DNA from: Microthyrium microscopicum | Lineage: Eukaryota > Ascomycota > Dothideomycetes > Microthyriales > Microthyriaceae | Length of the DNA: 64,000 nt | Assembly (NCBI GenBank): GCA_010405405.1 | Contig: MU004239.1 | Location: 1,566,722-1,630,721 of the forward strand | Direction of reading: 5' to 3' | Part shown: positions 11,899-22,773 of the stretch, one piece after another | How the letters are laid out: the number at the start of each line of letters is the position of its first letter | How positions within the stretch are numbered: the first letter of the stretch is position 1 | Position numbers and translations under genes: made by a program | The notes under the pieces: generated by a model | The model's database searches: none | Seen by the model: only the letters and a program-made list of their open reading frames with translations | What the model was told of the DNA's origin: nothing

Positions 11899-11975
11899 AT
11901 TTTGGCGATATAGCTAGTTGGCGAGATAAATAGTAGGCATCCCCTAGTAGGGATATTCAGGACTCTGGGCATGGG
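11899..11975 (-). repeat. Right terminal inverted repeat of the Fot1-like element
   Basis: Reverse complement partner of 9989-10063. It ends in GGCATGGG and is followed at once by the TA target duplication. Confidence 0.85.
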
Positions 11976-14900
11976 TATTTTGAATAACACCAACAGCCTT
12001 CACGGACATCTCGAAAAAAATTGCAGCGGCTAAATTGCTCCAGGGATCTAAACCGGATTTAGCTATATAATTACGGCTACTCAAAAACTCCCCTTAGTGT
12101 AGAGTAGTGAAAAACGCAAGAGGCCCGATCCTGGACAAACATGTGGACAAGTCCAGCCACAATTTTGCATTATTTGTTTCAGAGGTCGTTCACGAACGAA
12201 TGCAATTCGCAAAATACCAAAATCCCACATTTTTTTCAACCACCAAAGTGGAGAATTCCGAAAATCCGAAAAACGCGTGGTCTCAGGCCCAACAATCCCA
12301 TTTGGCTTTGGGGGCGCCACAACAGATGTCGTGGCGGACGATCTAGGCCGTCTTTGGCCCACATCCGTCATGTCTATTTCGGATATTGATAATGATGTCG
12401 TCACTCATTTAAAAAATGAGTAGAAGCGCATTTTGTATGCAAAAAAGCGTTTTGATTGTTTTCTTGCTGACCTTGCGTTTTCTTGTCCGAGTTATGTCGA
12501 CAGTCTTTCAAAATGCCGAAGTAGGTTTGTAGGATCCGTATTTCATGGGCATATGAAGTGGCGTTGATCTGTATCTTTAAACTGCAGGATTGCGGTTCCA
12601 CTGGCTGGCTGATGATTTTCGCTGTCGTGGTTAGTAGCTGCATAATCCTGCGATTATGCTTGGATGCCTGATTACACTCCATACAGGTCGTTGAAGATAA
12701 GGCATCAGCAAAGGAGGATTGTACATGTATGATCAATTATATTCCGAATTCAACGTGCGCTTTGGATACACTTGAAGTTTCTGCCTCATACGGGTTCAAG
12801 ATTCTGGACCTGGAGATGTTTCGCGTTCGGAACTTAAGCTGACCAAAGTAGCTTCCGTGTGAACACAGGGTTTGGAGATACAGTACTATGTAGCACACGG
12901 AACGGATCCCAACGGAACGATGTAGTCTAGCTGGTTATCGTTCACGATGCCTCTTTTCGGCAAATGGGTGAGCATATCTTGACCCTGGGTAAATCGAGAA
13001 ATGGTAAGTTGGTATCTCTATCCTAGTAAATGCTATTGGGATGTGAGCTAGGTACTGTACAGTGATAGATGTTCGATAATCCTTCTAGAATCCTGGAGAA
13101 GAATGGTAGATTTGCATCCGCTGTTGGCCTCATGGGCAGTATGTTATCACCGATGAATCTAATATTGATTCTGTATCTGGATGTTCACGATACTGGGAGT
13201 TGCATAAGACTATTAAGCGCTCAGCTAAGAAGTGACTTTTTATATTCGTGCCTGAGGGATGAACTTCGGATACAAAAGTACTTGGTACTAAAGAAGTCTG
13301 AAGCAGTGTAATCTGAAGTCGTGTTACTCATTTTTAGCGACACTGTGGATTTCGTGACATTTCCATGGTATTGGTTCTCTTCTCTTCTTCACTCACATCT
13401 AATAACGTGAATTGTCAACTGGATTCAGTTGTTCTTTATCCTTTAAGCGCTAAGTCTAGCCTAAAGGCCTCTTCATTTCCGGCTCAGGCTCCCATATCAG
13501 TATCCATCAAAAAAGATAGGCTCAACAGTCCAGCCCCCCATCCAGGAACTAGATTGAATCTAGCTACTTTTGAGGAATATCAAGGGTCTAATCGACAATT
13601 TAAACCTTCAAGCTCTCTAGCCTTTTGGCGTCTCCGTTCCCTGTATGCGTTGCAAATTCCGGCGTGGACAAGAGTCAACCTCAGGGTTTCTTAATTACTT
13701 ATTGGAAAATCCTGTGGCTTTGCGACCAATAGACTGCTTCAAAAGACAAAACTTTATACGACTTCAACCCTACAAGGCCAGCATTTCTATCGCCCAGTTG
13801 AGTCACGGGTATTGGAACCTTGCCTGCGAGCCTCCAATATCAGGTGAAATAAGTGGCGGCTGTCAAGCTCTCACTATCTGCCCAGAAATCAAGTGCTCAA
13901 ATTCATGTAAGGTGGGCAGGTTACAGGAAGCGGTCTGATACTCTGCTCACGGCACAGAAACTCTGCAGCGCAAGCGTTGTAGATTACTGTGGGTGCTTAA
14001 AAGGGGTTGGGTGGATGAGGAGCGCTGGATCGGATCAAGCTGGCTGCTTAAGCGATCAATAATCAGAAACCTAAAGAAGCCAGACAACATCGCAAGAGGC
14101 TCTGATTGAGACATTCGAGTCCAAATTGAGCAACATCTTCAACATTAAAGACACAAAACCTGCTTGTCAATCTACGAAAGTGGTTGAGGAGGTCTAGGAT
14201 TGGAGCAGCATCCGCCAACAACGTCTAGAGGACTAGAGAGCTTTTGAAAGCTTCCAGGGAAGCCCTCGTCTCGAAACTGGGCTGTCATCAAAGAATTATT
14301 ACTTGCCGAATAAACGGGCAGTGGCTTGAAGCCCTTGGACTGGCTTTAGGCTTGTTGGGTTTGTAGGATTGGCTCATCCACTTTGACGCCCAGTGCTCAC
14401 AACCACAGCGTGTATCCGTTTGGCGAGAGTGAGACTCAACAACTGGGCCTCCCACGCAAGCAGCAAGCTTGCATCCAGATTCCAGACAACGGGTTGCAGA
14501 AGTAGGGAATTTCTAGGTTTGCCAGCAAGCAGATCGGCAAAAGAACAGCATTCTGCATGAATATCGGTAGTGTCAAAAGTACCTACAGGCATCTAGGTAC
14601 TAGTTACTTACAGAGGCAGTGACTACTGGCTGGTGGCAGTTTTTCCCATTTTGAAAAGGCAGTCAAGAAGGCAGGCACTACCTTCACCACAGTCTACAGA
14701 TTGTCCGAAAGTAGAGGTCGCAGCTGCTCAGTGCTGGGTCGCGCTATCCTCAAATCCCTATCCCTATCCCTATCCCCAAATCAAAGAACCATTAGAGCAA
14801 GATCGATTGATCCATCGCTCCTGCTTTACAGCCTTTACTACAGTAGTCGCGGCTGCCAACTTACAACTTGCAACTCTCAACTACAGGCACTGGCATTATT

Positions 14901-15430
14901 ATTGGCAAGAGCGACCCCCAACCTTGCGCGCTGTCTGGCGTCAATCAACCTCCAAGGCTCCACCGCTCCTGCTCTCTCTATTGTTCCTCTCAACTGCTCC
15001 TGCCAACCTGGTCGGCTCCTAACGCGGTTGCTACTTCCTCAACCTTTCTTACCTCTGACCTGCAATCTCTCCAATCTTAACTTCCCAACTACCTCTCACT
15101 CCCTCCTCAACCTCATTCTCTACTTCTCTCCTCCTCCTTCAATCCCGATCTTCCCATCGTTTCACCTCTGTCGACCTCAATCCATCTCCACGCTCGTTCC
15201 ATCGCCCTTATCTACAAAGTAACAACCTTAATAAACCACCCCGAACCGATCTCCAAGCTTGGGTCTGCCAGGTTGTCTACCCTGTTATCCTCTCTTCTTC
15301 CCCGGTATTTCCAACACGACGAGCCCTCCATCGACTCAATCCTCTCGAATATCCCGTATCCGTCATCTCTTTACAATCGTTGTTAGTGTGCTGCACCACT
15401 GCCGGCTCTTTGTCAGTCCTCCGGACCTCC
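11976..15430. other. Gene-poor region upstream of the reductase-like gene
   Basis: About 3.45 kb with only unconvincing open frames. From about 15000 to 15200 the + strand is heavily C/T rich and should be promoter or 5' UTR of the gene starting at 15431. A short CCCTAT repeat lies at 14756-14777. A small hairpin (ACTCATTT, 3-nt loop, AAATGAGT) lies near 12402-12420. Nothing else was recognised. Confidence 0.5.
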
Positions 15431-18335
15431 ATGGCGGAAGCTCCGCCGCGCTTGCGGATCTTGTCAGGTATGTAACAAAAGTCAAAAAACGGCCCACTTT
15501 TACCCATGATTTGGTCTGCCCCGGCATATGCATATATTGGCTCTATACGATTTTTATGTCGTTGGACTGTCATGCTACACTCAATCGTTCCAGAGTCTTT
15601 TCCGCGTCGCGCCGGCCCAATTCATGCCGTTCCCCGCTGGTCTTGTACTCCCACGTCACCCTATGGCTCTCGCTGTTGGGTGCTTGCGGTCCATGGGAGC
15701 AGCATCCACTTCTTTCCAGTTGTGATGCTTCCCTAGGGACCTAGGCACTTTCAACACCTGCCTGGAATCCTTACTTTCCCATTCTACCTGCCTGCCACGG
15801 GTCCAGCTCTTTGCCCCTTGCACCCTTGCCTCCCCTCATCTTTCCTTTGTCCATTTGCTGTCTTGTTTTCTTCACGCTCTCAACATATCTCTCAACATCC
15901 ACATCCTCCATTGAGGCCCCATCATCATGATTCGGCGGGCTAACTGGTGCATCTTTCCAGTGGGCGGGAACGCTGTCTCTGCATTTCTCTCCTGGCGACT
16001 ACAAGCTACCAATGCTTGCGACGTCACTTTAGTCTGGAAGTCGGGATATGAGACCGTCGCTCAGTATGGCATATCCATCAAGTAAGTTTAATACCGATCC
16101 TTTCATGCGCCGAATTAACAGCTTCAAGGTCCCAACTTCTCGGCAACGAACGATTCAAGCCATACGCAGGTTAGTCTTACACATGCTACATGCCGCCTCG
16201 AGTTCACACTAACACCGTTGATAGTCGTTCGCACACCAGAAGAAGCTGCTCAGACAAGCAAAATTCCCTACGATTATGTCGTTCTCTGCGTTAAAGCCCT
16301 TCCCGATGTATACGATCTAGCGAGCATCATCGAATCCGTCGTTACACCCCAACATACCTGCATCCTCCTTAATACTACCAGTAGCATTGGCATCGAAGAA
16401 TACTTGGAAGAGCGGTATCCAACTAATGTGGTTCTGTCACTGGTCTGCGGCGCCGACCTTTCTCAAGTCGGAGCCGCCGAGTTTGAACACAAAGGTCAAT
16501 CAACAGATATGTGGGTAGGATGGGCCAACAAGAACAATAACATACCTGAGGCCATCCAGAAGGATATGGCCGAAGCACTCGCCATGACATTATCAACAGC
16601 ACAGGTGTCCTGTCTGGTGTCGCTCAATATCAGACAGCAACAGCTGGAAAAAATGATTGGGTATGTCACACAAATCAATTCCATTTAATTTGCTAACTTT
16701 TCTAGTCCAATCGCTTTCCATCCCACTAGTGTTTTGTTCAACAATCCCAACCTCTCACAGCTCTACGAGATGCCTGGGGTGTCGGCAATGGTTAATGGCA
16801 TTATTGACGAATTATTGAACCTTGCAAAATCTTATGGATGCGAGCTGGATGATGGCTTTCGGGAAAAGACCATTGCAAATATGCGTGCATCTCAAGACGC
16901 AGTCACCAGCGTAATGTATCAGGACTTTCTCGCTCGCCGTCCAATGGAGGTCGAAACTTTCCTTGGAAGCCCCATTCGTTTAGCCAAAGAAGCTGGAATA
17001 TCACTGCCTCGTGTCGAAGTGCTATACGCTCTTTTACATGACCGAAATCAGAGAAATCTCAAGGGCGAACTCCCACCATCTCCAACATACCAAGGTGGAG
17101 CACCACCTCGATCATCATCCATGTCCACTGCTGGTGCTCGACCCCCAATGAATGGCATGAAAGCCGTTCGAGGGAGTCGTGCTCCTTCAATGGTCGGCCA
17201 GAGAAGAGGACCTCCTCCCAATGGATATCCTCCACGGATGAACGGTATGAACGGCCACCCTCAAAACGGTGGACCCTACAGCCGCCGCGATTCGGTGGAA
17301 GGCGATCTCGAAGAATTCAGTCATGTGATGCTCTACGAGAACGTCCCCGACGGGCAATTCCAAGACGGTTCTAGCGGTTCATTCGGCGAACCGTCTGCAG
17401 GAACACCGTCAAGTGGCGAACTTGCTCTCAGAGAACGGGAATTGCAGCTCAGACATCGCGAAATGGAGTTGCGAGAGCGCGAAGCTGGCATGCAAATGAG
17501 ACGAGGTCCGCCCCCACGTGGACCACCGCCTCGACAACGCCCACCACCCGGTGGAGCAATGTACGACGACGAAGATGAGGATGACTTTTTCGACGCAATG
17601 GGCGGTGGACCACCTAATAACGACAACTTCGACATGCTTAGCATAACGTCGCGGCGTCATCGAAAAATGCCATCTGGCGGTGGTGGCATGTATAATCAAC
17701 CAAACGCATCTCGCAGCAGCAAAAACATATTTAGCCGGAAAAATCGTTCCAGCACTCGGCTGATGCAAGACATTCCCTCTCCTCACGATTCACTCCGAAA
17801 CAATCCTCTACTAGGCTATTCATCAAATCGATATGGTACAGTTGATAGAACGACGTTGGAAGCAGAATCTCGAGCAGGTTCAATGACGAATGGAAGGATG
17901 AATGATCTGGCTATGCAGCAAGGCCCTTATCCGGGCATGCCTGGCCCTAGCATGCGTCGTGCAAGTCACTCTCCAGGCAATCCACTGAGTCCAAATGGTA
18001 TGGGACATTCACCACCAAATGGATACTCGAATGGCACGCCACGCAACGGGCCGATGCCAGGCCAACGACCATCGCCTCCAGGAGGCGTAAGACAACCGAT
18101 TCCGCGACATCCGCCAGGACATGGTAACGCAGTTGCACCTCAACAGGTGGAACAACATGCCGGGGTGAGCACTCTTTATCCGCCCAAGCCTACAGTTCGA
18201 AATCTGACCGGGAGTGTGGGTGCTAGCGCCAAGACTGGTAAAAGTGCTCTAACAGAATCGTCGACCGAAACTTCTGCCAACAGCAGCGCGAGTAGTCTTC
18301 AAAACCGCCCACGGCAACAAATAATACCCGCCTAA
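15431..18335 (+). CDS. Ketopantoate reductase (ApbA/PanE)-like protein with long disordered tail
   Basis: Five exons (15431-15467, 15961-16081, 16129-16169, 16225-16660, 16706-18335) give 754 aa. Exon 1 codes only MAEAPPRLRILS plus one base; joined across a 493-nt intron it gives RILSVGGNAVSAFLSWRLQAT, a Rossmann dinucleotide-binding start. That match is why I chose this start rather than the ATG at 15927. The NAD(P)-binding domain continues through YDYVVLCVKALPDVYD (about residues 80-95). The C-terminal helical domain covers about 210-335 (GPIAFHPTSVLFNNP to VLYALLHDRNQ). Residues from about 340 to the end are Pro/Gly/Asn/Arg/Ser rich, with an acidic-basic coiled stretch LALRERELQLRHREMELRERE near 450. 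Classical enzymes reduce 2-dehydropantoate for CoA synthesis and are about 300 aa; this long fungal form may have another substrate or role. Confidence 0.87.
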
Positions 18336-20066
18336 TCCATCACTCGATACCCGAATGCTCGACTTTGGCTCTCCTATACTTTGTCCCATTTTTTGGACAT
18401 TTCGGGACTCAGCCCTTGTCCACCGTTCATTCTACCTGGAAGAAAAAAAGCGGCGTTTTTACTACGGCAATTGTTTTTGAAAGGTATAGCGATACATTAC
18501 ATGCCGATCAGCACGTCAATGTTTTATTGCATAGTTTCCCTCACGTCTATAATACATAATGAGATAGGAGGGAATGGTGGCGAAGCAGAGAAAAAAGAAG
18601 GCTCCATCGACAAGTTGAAGGAGCAACCTAATGACTTTGAGTTGCGGGATGAGCAATTGCTCATCTATGATTGAGTGGAAGAAGCGTTCAGCGAATTGCA
18701 CGGAATGCCCAACATTCAATGGGTACTGGGTCTCTGGATACAGCTGCTGTTCTCCCTATTTCATCCTTTACATATATACATATCGGCCAGGCGGGGAAGT
18801 TGGACCATTCGAATGGATTTTTTTCAGGGAACCAGATCAGAAATGGGAAAACTCTCTTCAAGCTTAGGTGGCTGTTTCTCTCTTTGTTTTTTTTTGTTTT
18901 GCTCGTCTCAGAAATCATACGGCATTTTAATTCCCCCATTTGTCCGCAAAGAACCAGAGCACTGTTGCATTTTGGCGTTGATACATGCTGCTTTTTCCCG
19001 AGTACTACTCTCTATCCATTGCCATCCTCGGAGGCTAAATGGACATGGCAACCACACAACCCGTTTTCTTGTGGATTTTCTCCTCTTCTTGTTCATTTCT
19101 TCAAAGTTGCTATCAACGCAAAAGGAAACGATTATTTTCTAGTACCCATAACGTCTTTTGGTCTTGGGCTGCGGGCTCAGGTTGGGGTAGATGATGGAAG
19201 TGTTCGGCGTATAAACCTCGCAGCAGGACGTGTAGTGTCTTCCTGGCATGTTACCTGGGGTTTCCCAAGGTTGAAGTGGTGGTGGTGGTCTTGTTGAGCC
19301 ATGGATGGAAACTTGGCTAGGCTGTTTTGTAGAAACAGGATATTGTGCACGACTTTATACCAATGAATGAACTGCCTACAAGTCAGAAAAGACTTTGGAT
19401 CCTGGGCTTTTGCTTCCTCATATTCTCGCGTCTGGTGCCTTTCTTGACTGTCTAACGAAGCGTGTCTGGACAGTGCTATGAGTCCCTGAGGATCTATCGA
19501 CTTGCGTTCTAGACTTTACATGTGCCTTACAAGCCTTGTCAGTGATCTTGGTCCTGAAAACGTCTGGTTGCTACTGGTAAGCTTTTCAGTGGTTGGATGA
19601 CATATTTCAGACCGTAATTTCGAAGTGCCAACATATAGAGTATACCAAGCGGAGGTTTTATGGTCGGAAAGTCTTGGTTCACCATACTCACGTATCACAA
19701 GACACTTTTAAGAAGTCAACCATGGTACTAGATTTCGCCGCGTGGACTGAAGTATATATTCCCCGACACCCGACTCGTTCTGCATTTCCACTCCCACTCC
19801 ATCTTAAGAAACAACAAGATTTTACTTCTCGTGTACTATCGAAAACACTTTCAGTTACACGCCGTACCCCGAATATTCTGACACCAAACACAGTCACCAA
19901 CATCGTAAAGAATCCTTGCTCAGCCTAACCATCGGATCCGGTCACACGGAAGAGAGAAAACTAAACTCCAAATAGACTACTGCACTTCGGCTGCATAACA
20001 TCGCCCCGACACTTGTCGAGGTCCAATCGAGGCCAAATTCTTTGTTGTAAAGTGATATCATTACTC
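18336..20066. other. Intergenic, reductase-like gene to glucokinase
   Basis: About 1.7 kb. Several open frames of 60-208 codons occur around 18365-19297, but they are mutually overlapping, lack any family resemblance and have poor composition. The first part is likely 3' UTR of the upstream gene. Nothing else was recognised. Confidence 0.5.
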
Positions 20067-20136
20067 ACCCCGCCTCACGACAACCTGCGGGGGTAAATAA
20101 AGCAAAACCCACGAGCTGGAAGAGTATATATACTCT
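20067..20136 (+). promoter_or_regulatory. Glucokinase promoter: two CreA-like sites and a palindromic TATA box
   Basis: CCCCGC at 20068-20073 and GCGGGG at 20087-20092 each match the SYGGRG consensus of the carbon catabolite repressor CreA and lie in opposite orientation 13 bp apart. At 20121-20136 is AGAGTATATATACTCT, a perfect 16-bp palindrome that contains TATATA, about 350 bp before the start codon. Regulation by CreA is an inference from short motifs. Confidence 0.45.
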
Positions 20137-20486
20137 ACTTCAAAGCACATCTTTGATACAAGAGTCTGCCATCACGACAACAATTACAACCTTTGGTATA
20201 CCCACTCCGCCTTGGGCTATCCTACTCATTCCACTGGCTACCTACCTCCTCATCTGTGTCACTGCCCCGAAACCTCAAGCTATTACCACCAGTCGCTGGC
20301 ACGCTGCTTGGACCATTCTTGCCATCCTTACCATTCTTCCGCTGGCAGTCGTTGTCCCACGTTCACCGTGTGGAAATTATTGGCTGGTAGACAGATAGAT
20401 ATCTGGTCTTCCTCGCTCACTTCGAGCCTGCACGACACTGGGTTTACTCAGACTATACAGTAATACTACTAAACGAAATCACCATC

Positions 20487-22113
20487 ATGACATTAGCAAA
20501 GGCAGCACAGAGGGTCGCGGAGGAGTTTGAATTCACGCCTGATCAGGTTCGCAATGGGGTCAAAGAATTCCTGGCTGAAATGGGTAAGCAAAGTTCAATC
20601 TTTCTATTTGACAGTATTGCTAACCAAACAACAGATGATGGATTACAGAAAGATGGAACGTTTATGAATCAGATTCCAACCTACGTAACCGCCGTCCCAA
20701 ATGGTACCGAAAAGGGCCTATATATGGCAGTCGATCTAGGAGGCACAAACTTCCGCGTCTGCTCCATTCTGCTACATGGCGACACCACCTTCACACTCAA
20801 CTCGAGCAAGATCAAAATTCCCCAGACACTCATGAAGGCGCAAACAGCAAAGGAGCTATTCGCTTTCTTGGCCAAACAAATCGAGGCCTTCCTCAAGGAG
20901 CACCACGGAGAACACTATGAATGCCACATCGAAAAGAAGCAAAAGGGCGAGCAAGCCTCGGAAGAAGAGATCTTTAACATGGGTTTCACTTTCAGCTTTC
21001 CAGTACGACAAGTTGGCATCAACAAGGGATATCTTATACGGTGGACAAAAGGCTTCGACATCGCCGACGCGATAGGAAAGGATGTATGCGGTCTTCTTCA
21101 AGCAGAAATCGACGCGCTGCATTTACCCGTTCGTGTCGCAGCACTAGTGAACGACACGGTAGGGACACTCATGGCGCGCAGTTACACATCTCCCGGCAAA
21201 ACAGGTACTCTACTAGGCGCCATCTTCGGAACCGGCACGAACGGTGCCTATGTCGAAAAACTCTCCAAAGTCACCAAGCTCACAAACGCCGAGGAAAAAG
21301 GGCTATACGATGAATCGACGGGCGAAATGATCATCAACACCGAATGGGGCTCTTTTGATAACGGCCTCAAAACGCTACCAAACACCAAATATGACGCTGC
21401 GTTGGACAAGGATACTCCTAACACGGGCATACAAATGTTTGAAAAACGCATCTCGGGCATGTATCTCGGCGAAATCCTGCGCCTCGCCATCGTTAGCTTG
21501 CTCGATGATCCTGCCGTCCCCCTTTTCAGCGATGAAAACTCTGGCTCAAACGACTTCCGCACCACTACACTCGTCAACAAGGACTCGGCCTTATTGAAAC
21601 CATGGGGCATTGATACCTCATTCCTCAGTCACACGGGCGGCGATTCGACGCCAGGCTTGCAGATTACCAGACAGGTTCTCCAGCGTGATCTAGGAGTTCA
21701 TGGCCCTTCGATTGAAGATGCTCAGGCAGTGCACGTTATTGCAGCTGCCGTTGGCAAGAGGGCGGCTCGATTATCTGCCATTGCAGTCGGAGCGATTGTA
21801 CTGCAGTCGAAGAGATTGGATGTGCCAGCGAGCGATCCACCGATTGATGACGATATGGTCGACATTGGCGTGGATGGCAGCTTGGTAGAATTCTACCCTG
21901 GCTTTGAGGAATACATGAGAGAAGCGTAAGTTCTCACCTTTCCTCACTGATATTGGTCGATTGCTAACTTGTTGTAGACTAGGTGAGATTCCGGGTGTCG
22001 GAGAGAAGGGCGAGAAGAGAATACGGATTGGCATTGCAAAGGACGGTAGCGGTGTTGGTGCTGCGTTGATCGCTTTGGTCGCTGGACGGGCCTTAGATGC
22101 AGTAGCTCGCTGA
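20487..22113 (+). CDS. glkA: Glucokinase (hexokinase family)
   Basis: Three exons (20487-20583, 20635-21925, 21978-22113) give 507 aa. Visible motifs are the ATP phosphate-binding DLGGTNFRV, the sugar-binding block FSFPVRQVGINKGYLIRWTKGF, LVNDTVGTLMARSY with the catalytic Asp, GTGTNGAYVE, and INTEWGSFDN. The C-terminal GSGVGAALIALVA is also typical. It phosphorylates glucose with ATP in the cytosol, feeding glycolysis and, through G6PDH encoded 29 kb away, the pentose phosphate pathway. From memory the wording (IPTYVTAVPNGTEKGLYMAVDLGG) is closer to Aspergillus GlkA than to hexokinase HxkA. Intron 1 (51 nt) is a multiple of three without a stop, so the frame stays open through it, but GTAAGC, GCTAAC and CAG and the family sequence EMDDGLQKDG support splicing. 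Confidence 0.93.
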
Positions 22114-22773
22114 ATAAAGAATTGAAGACAAGGGAGGTTTGATGGGCTGAAGCATTGGAATGGGCCATGTAACTTGTATATCATCTGTTGCGGCTGGAAT
22201 TTGTTGGCGAGGGTGCTATCTGTAATTGAATAAGAATAGTACAGTAATCAATGCTCGTCGGCGTGTGAGGTTTTGGTGATGCATCATAGGGGTCTGTTTC
22301 AGGATTGTGTACTGTGTGCTACTCCAAACAGCAAACGATGATAGCAATATGACCACTCTACTTGATTTTTGAAACTCTTTATTGACATGAGGATGGAAAG
22401 ATTGCGACAGTATTTAATAGAGGCAAAATAATGGAAGCTACATGTCTAAAACTCGGTGATGGAGGCCGACGAAGACGATGGGAGGACATTGTTTTGTATC
22501 AAATGCGGGTGGTTGCCATGGAACCAGTGGCTCCTGCCAAAAGTGCCAAAGGCTCCTTTCCTTACTCCACCACCAACACCGACCATCTTTACTTCTACAC
22601 CTGCAAGTTCTTGCTGACCTTTTCACTCTCTCTGCTCAATTGTGTTTGCTCTGAACTTCTCTTCTTATCTTCGCCCGTATCGACCGCTCAATAGCCCAGA
22701 ACACTGTCGCGCCCAGGGTTGGGTAAACACCCTCGTTTGTTGATTAACAACAGCCTTGCAACATACCTTGACA
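22114..22773. other. Intergenic, glucokinase to dbf2
   Basis: About 660 bp containing the glucokinase 3' UTR and the dbf2 promoter. The region from about 22555 to 22690 is C/T rich (5' UTR-like). No other gene is seen. Confidence 0.5.

Larger units (their letters stand above)
9989..11975 (+). mobile_element. Decayed Fot1/pogo-like (Tc1/mariner) DNA transposon
   Basis: The element is 1987 bp, bounded by TA on both sides (9987-9988 and 11976-11977), with inverted ends of about 75 bp (9989-10063 and 11899-11975). Both ends carry CCCATGCC at the tip and share TTTATCTCGCCAACTAGCTA (on the left strand, complement on the right). The size, TA duplication and long inverted ends fit fungal Fot1/pogo elements. 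The interior is extremely AT rich with abundant TAA/TAG. On the + strand, traces of a DDE transposase remain: about 10634-10690 reads NINKDRFRLRISSKEKVV, like the first catalytic-Asp block, and about 11270-11340 reads GFKDLGI then PFNSL, like the C-terminal ALxxGLxPFNP block. It has no open frame and is dead. The AT bias fits RIP. Confidence 0.82.

Noticed and set aside
12081-12404. 107-codon minus frame right of the Fot1-like element
   Set aside because: No domain recognised; composition and position give no support for a gene.
14756-14777. CCCTAT repeat that looks like telomere sequence
   Set aside because: Fungal telomeres are CCCTAA/TTAGGG; this is a three- to four-copy simple repeat in a C/T-rich region.
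14701-15222. 173-codon + frame rich in Ser and Leu
   Set aside because: It is the translation of a C/T-rich promoter tract ahead of the gene starting at 15431.
15927-15960. ATG at 15927 as the start of the reductase-like gene
   Set aside because: It lies just before a CTAAC branch site and a TTTCCAG acceptor, and the upstream exon gives a proper Rossmann start.
18671-19297. 208-codon + frame downstream of the reductase-like gene, with overlapping frames of 60-155 codons
   Set aside because: No family resemblance, mutually overlapping open frames and 3' UTR-like position; chance open frames in stop-poor sequence.
22756-22773. Upstream TTG as a start for Dbf2
   Set aside because: The first ATG is at 22774 with a good context; non-ATG initiation is not needed.
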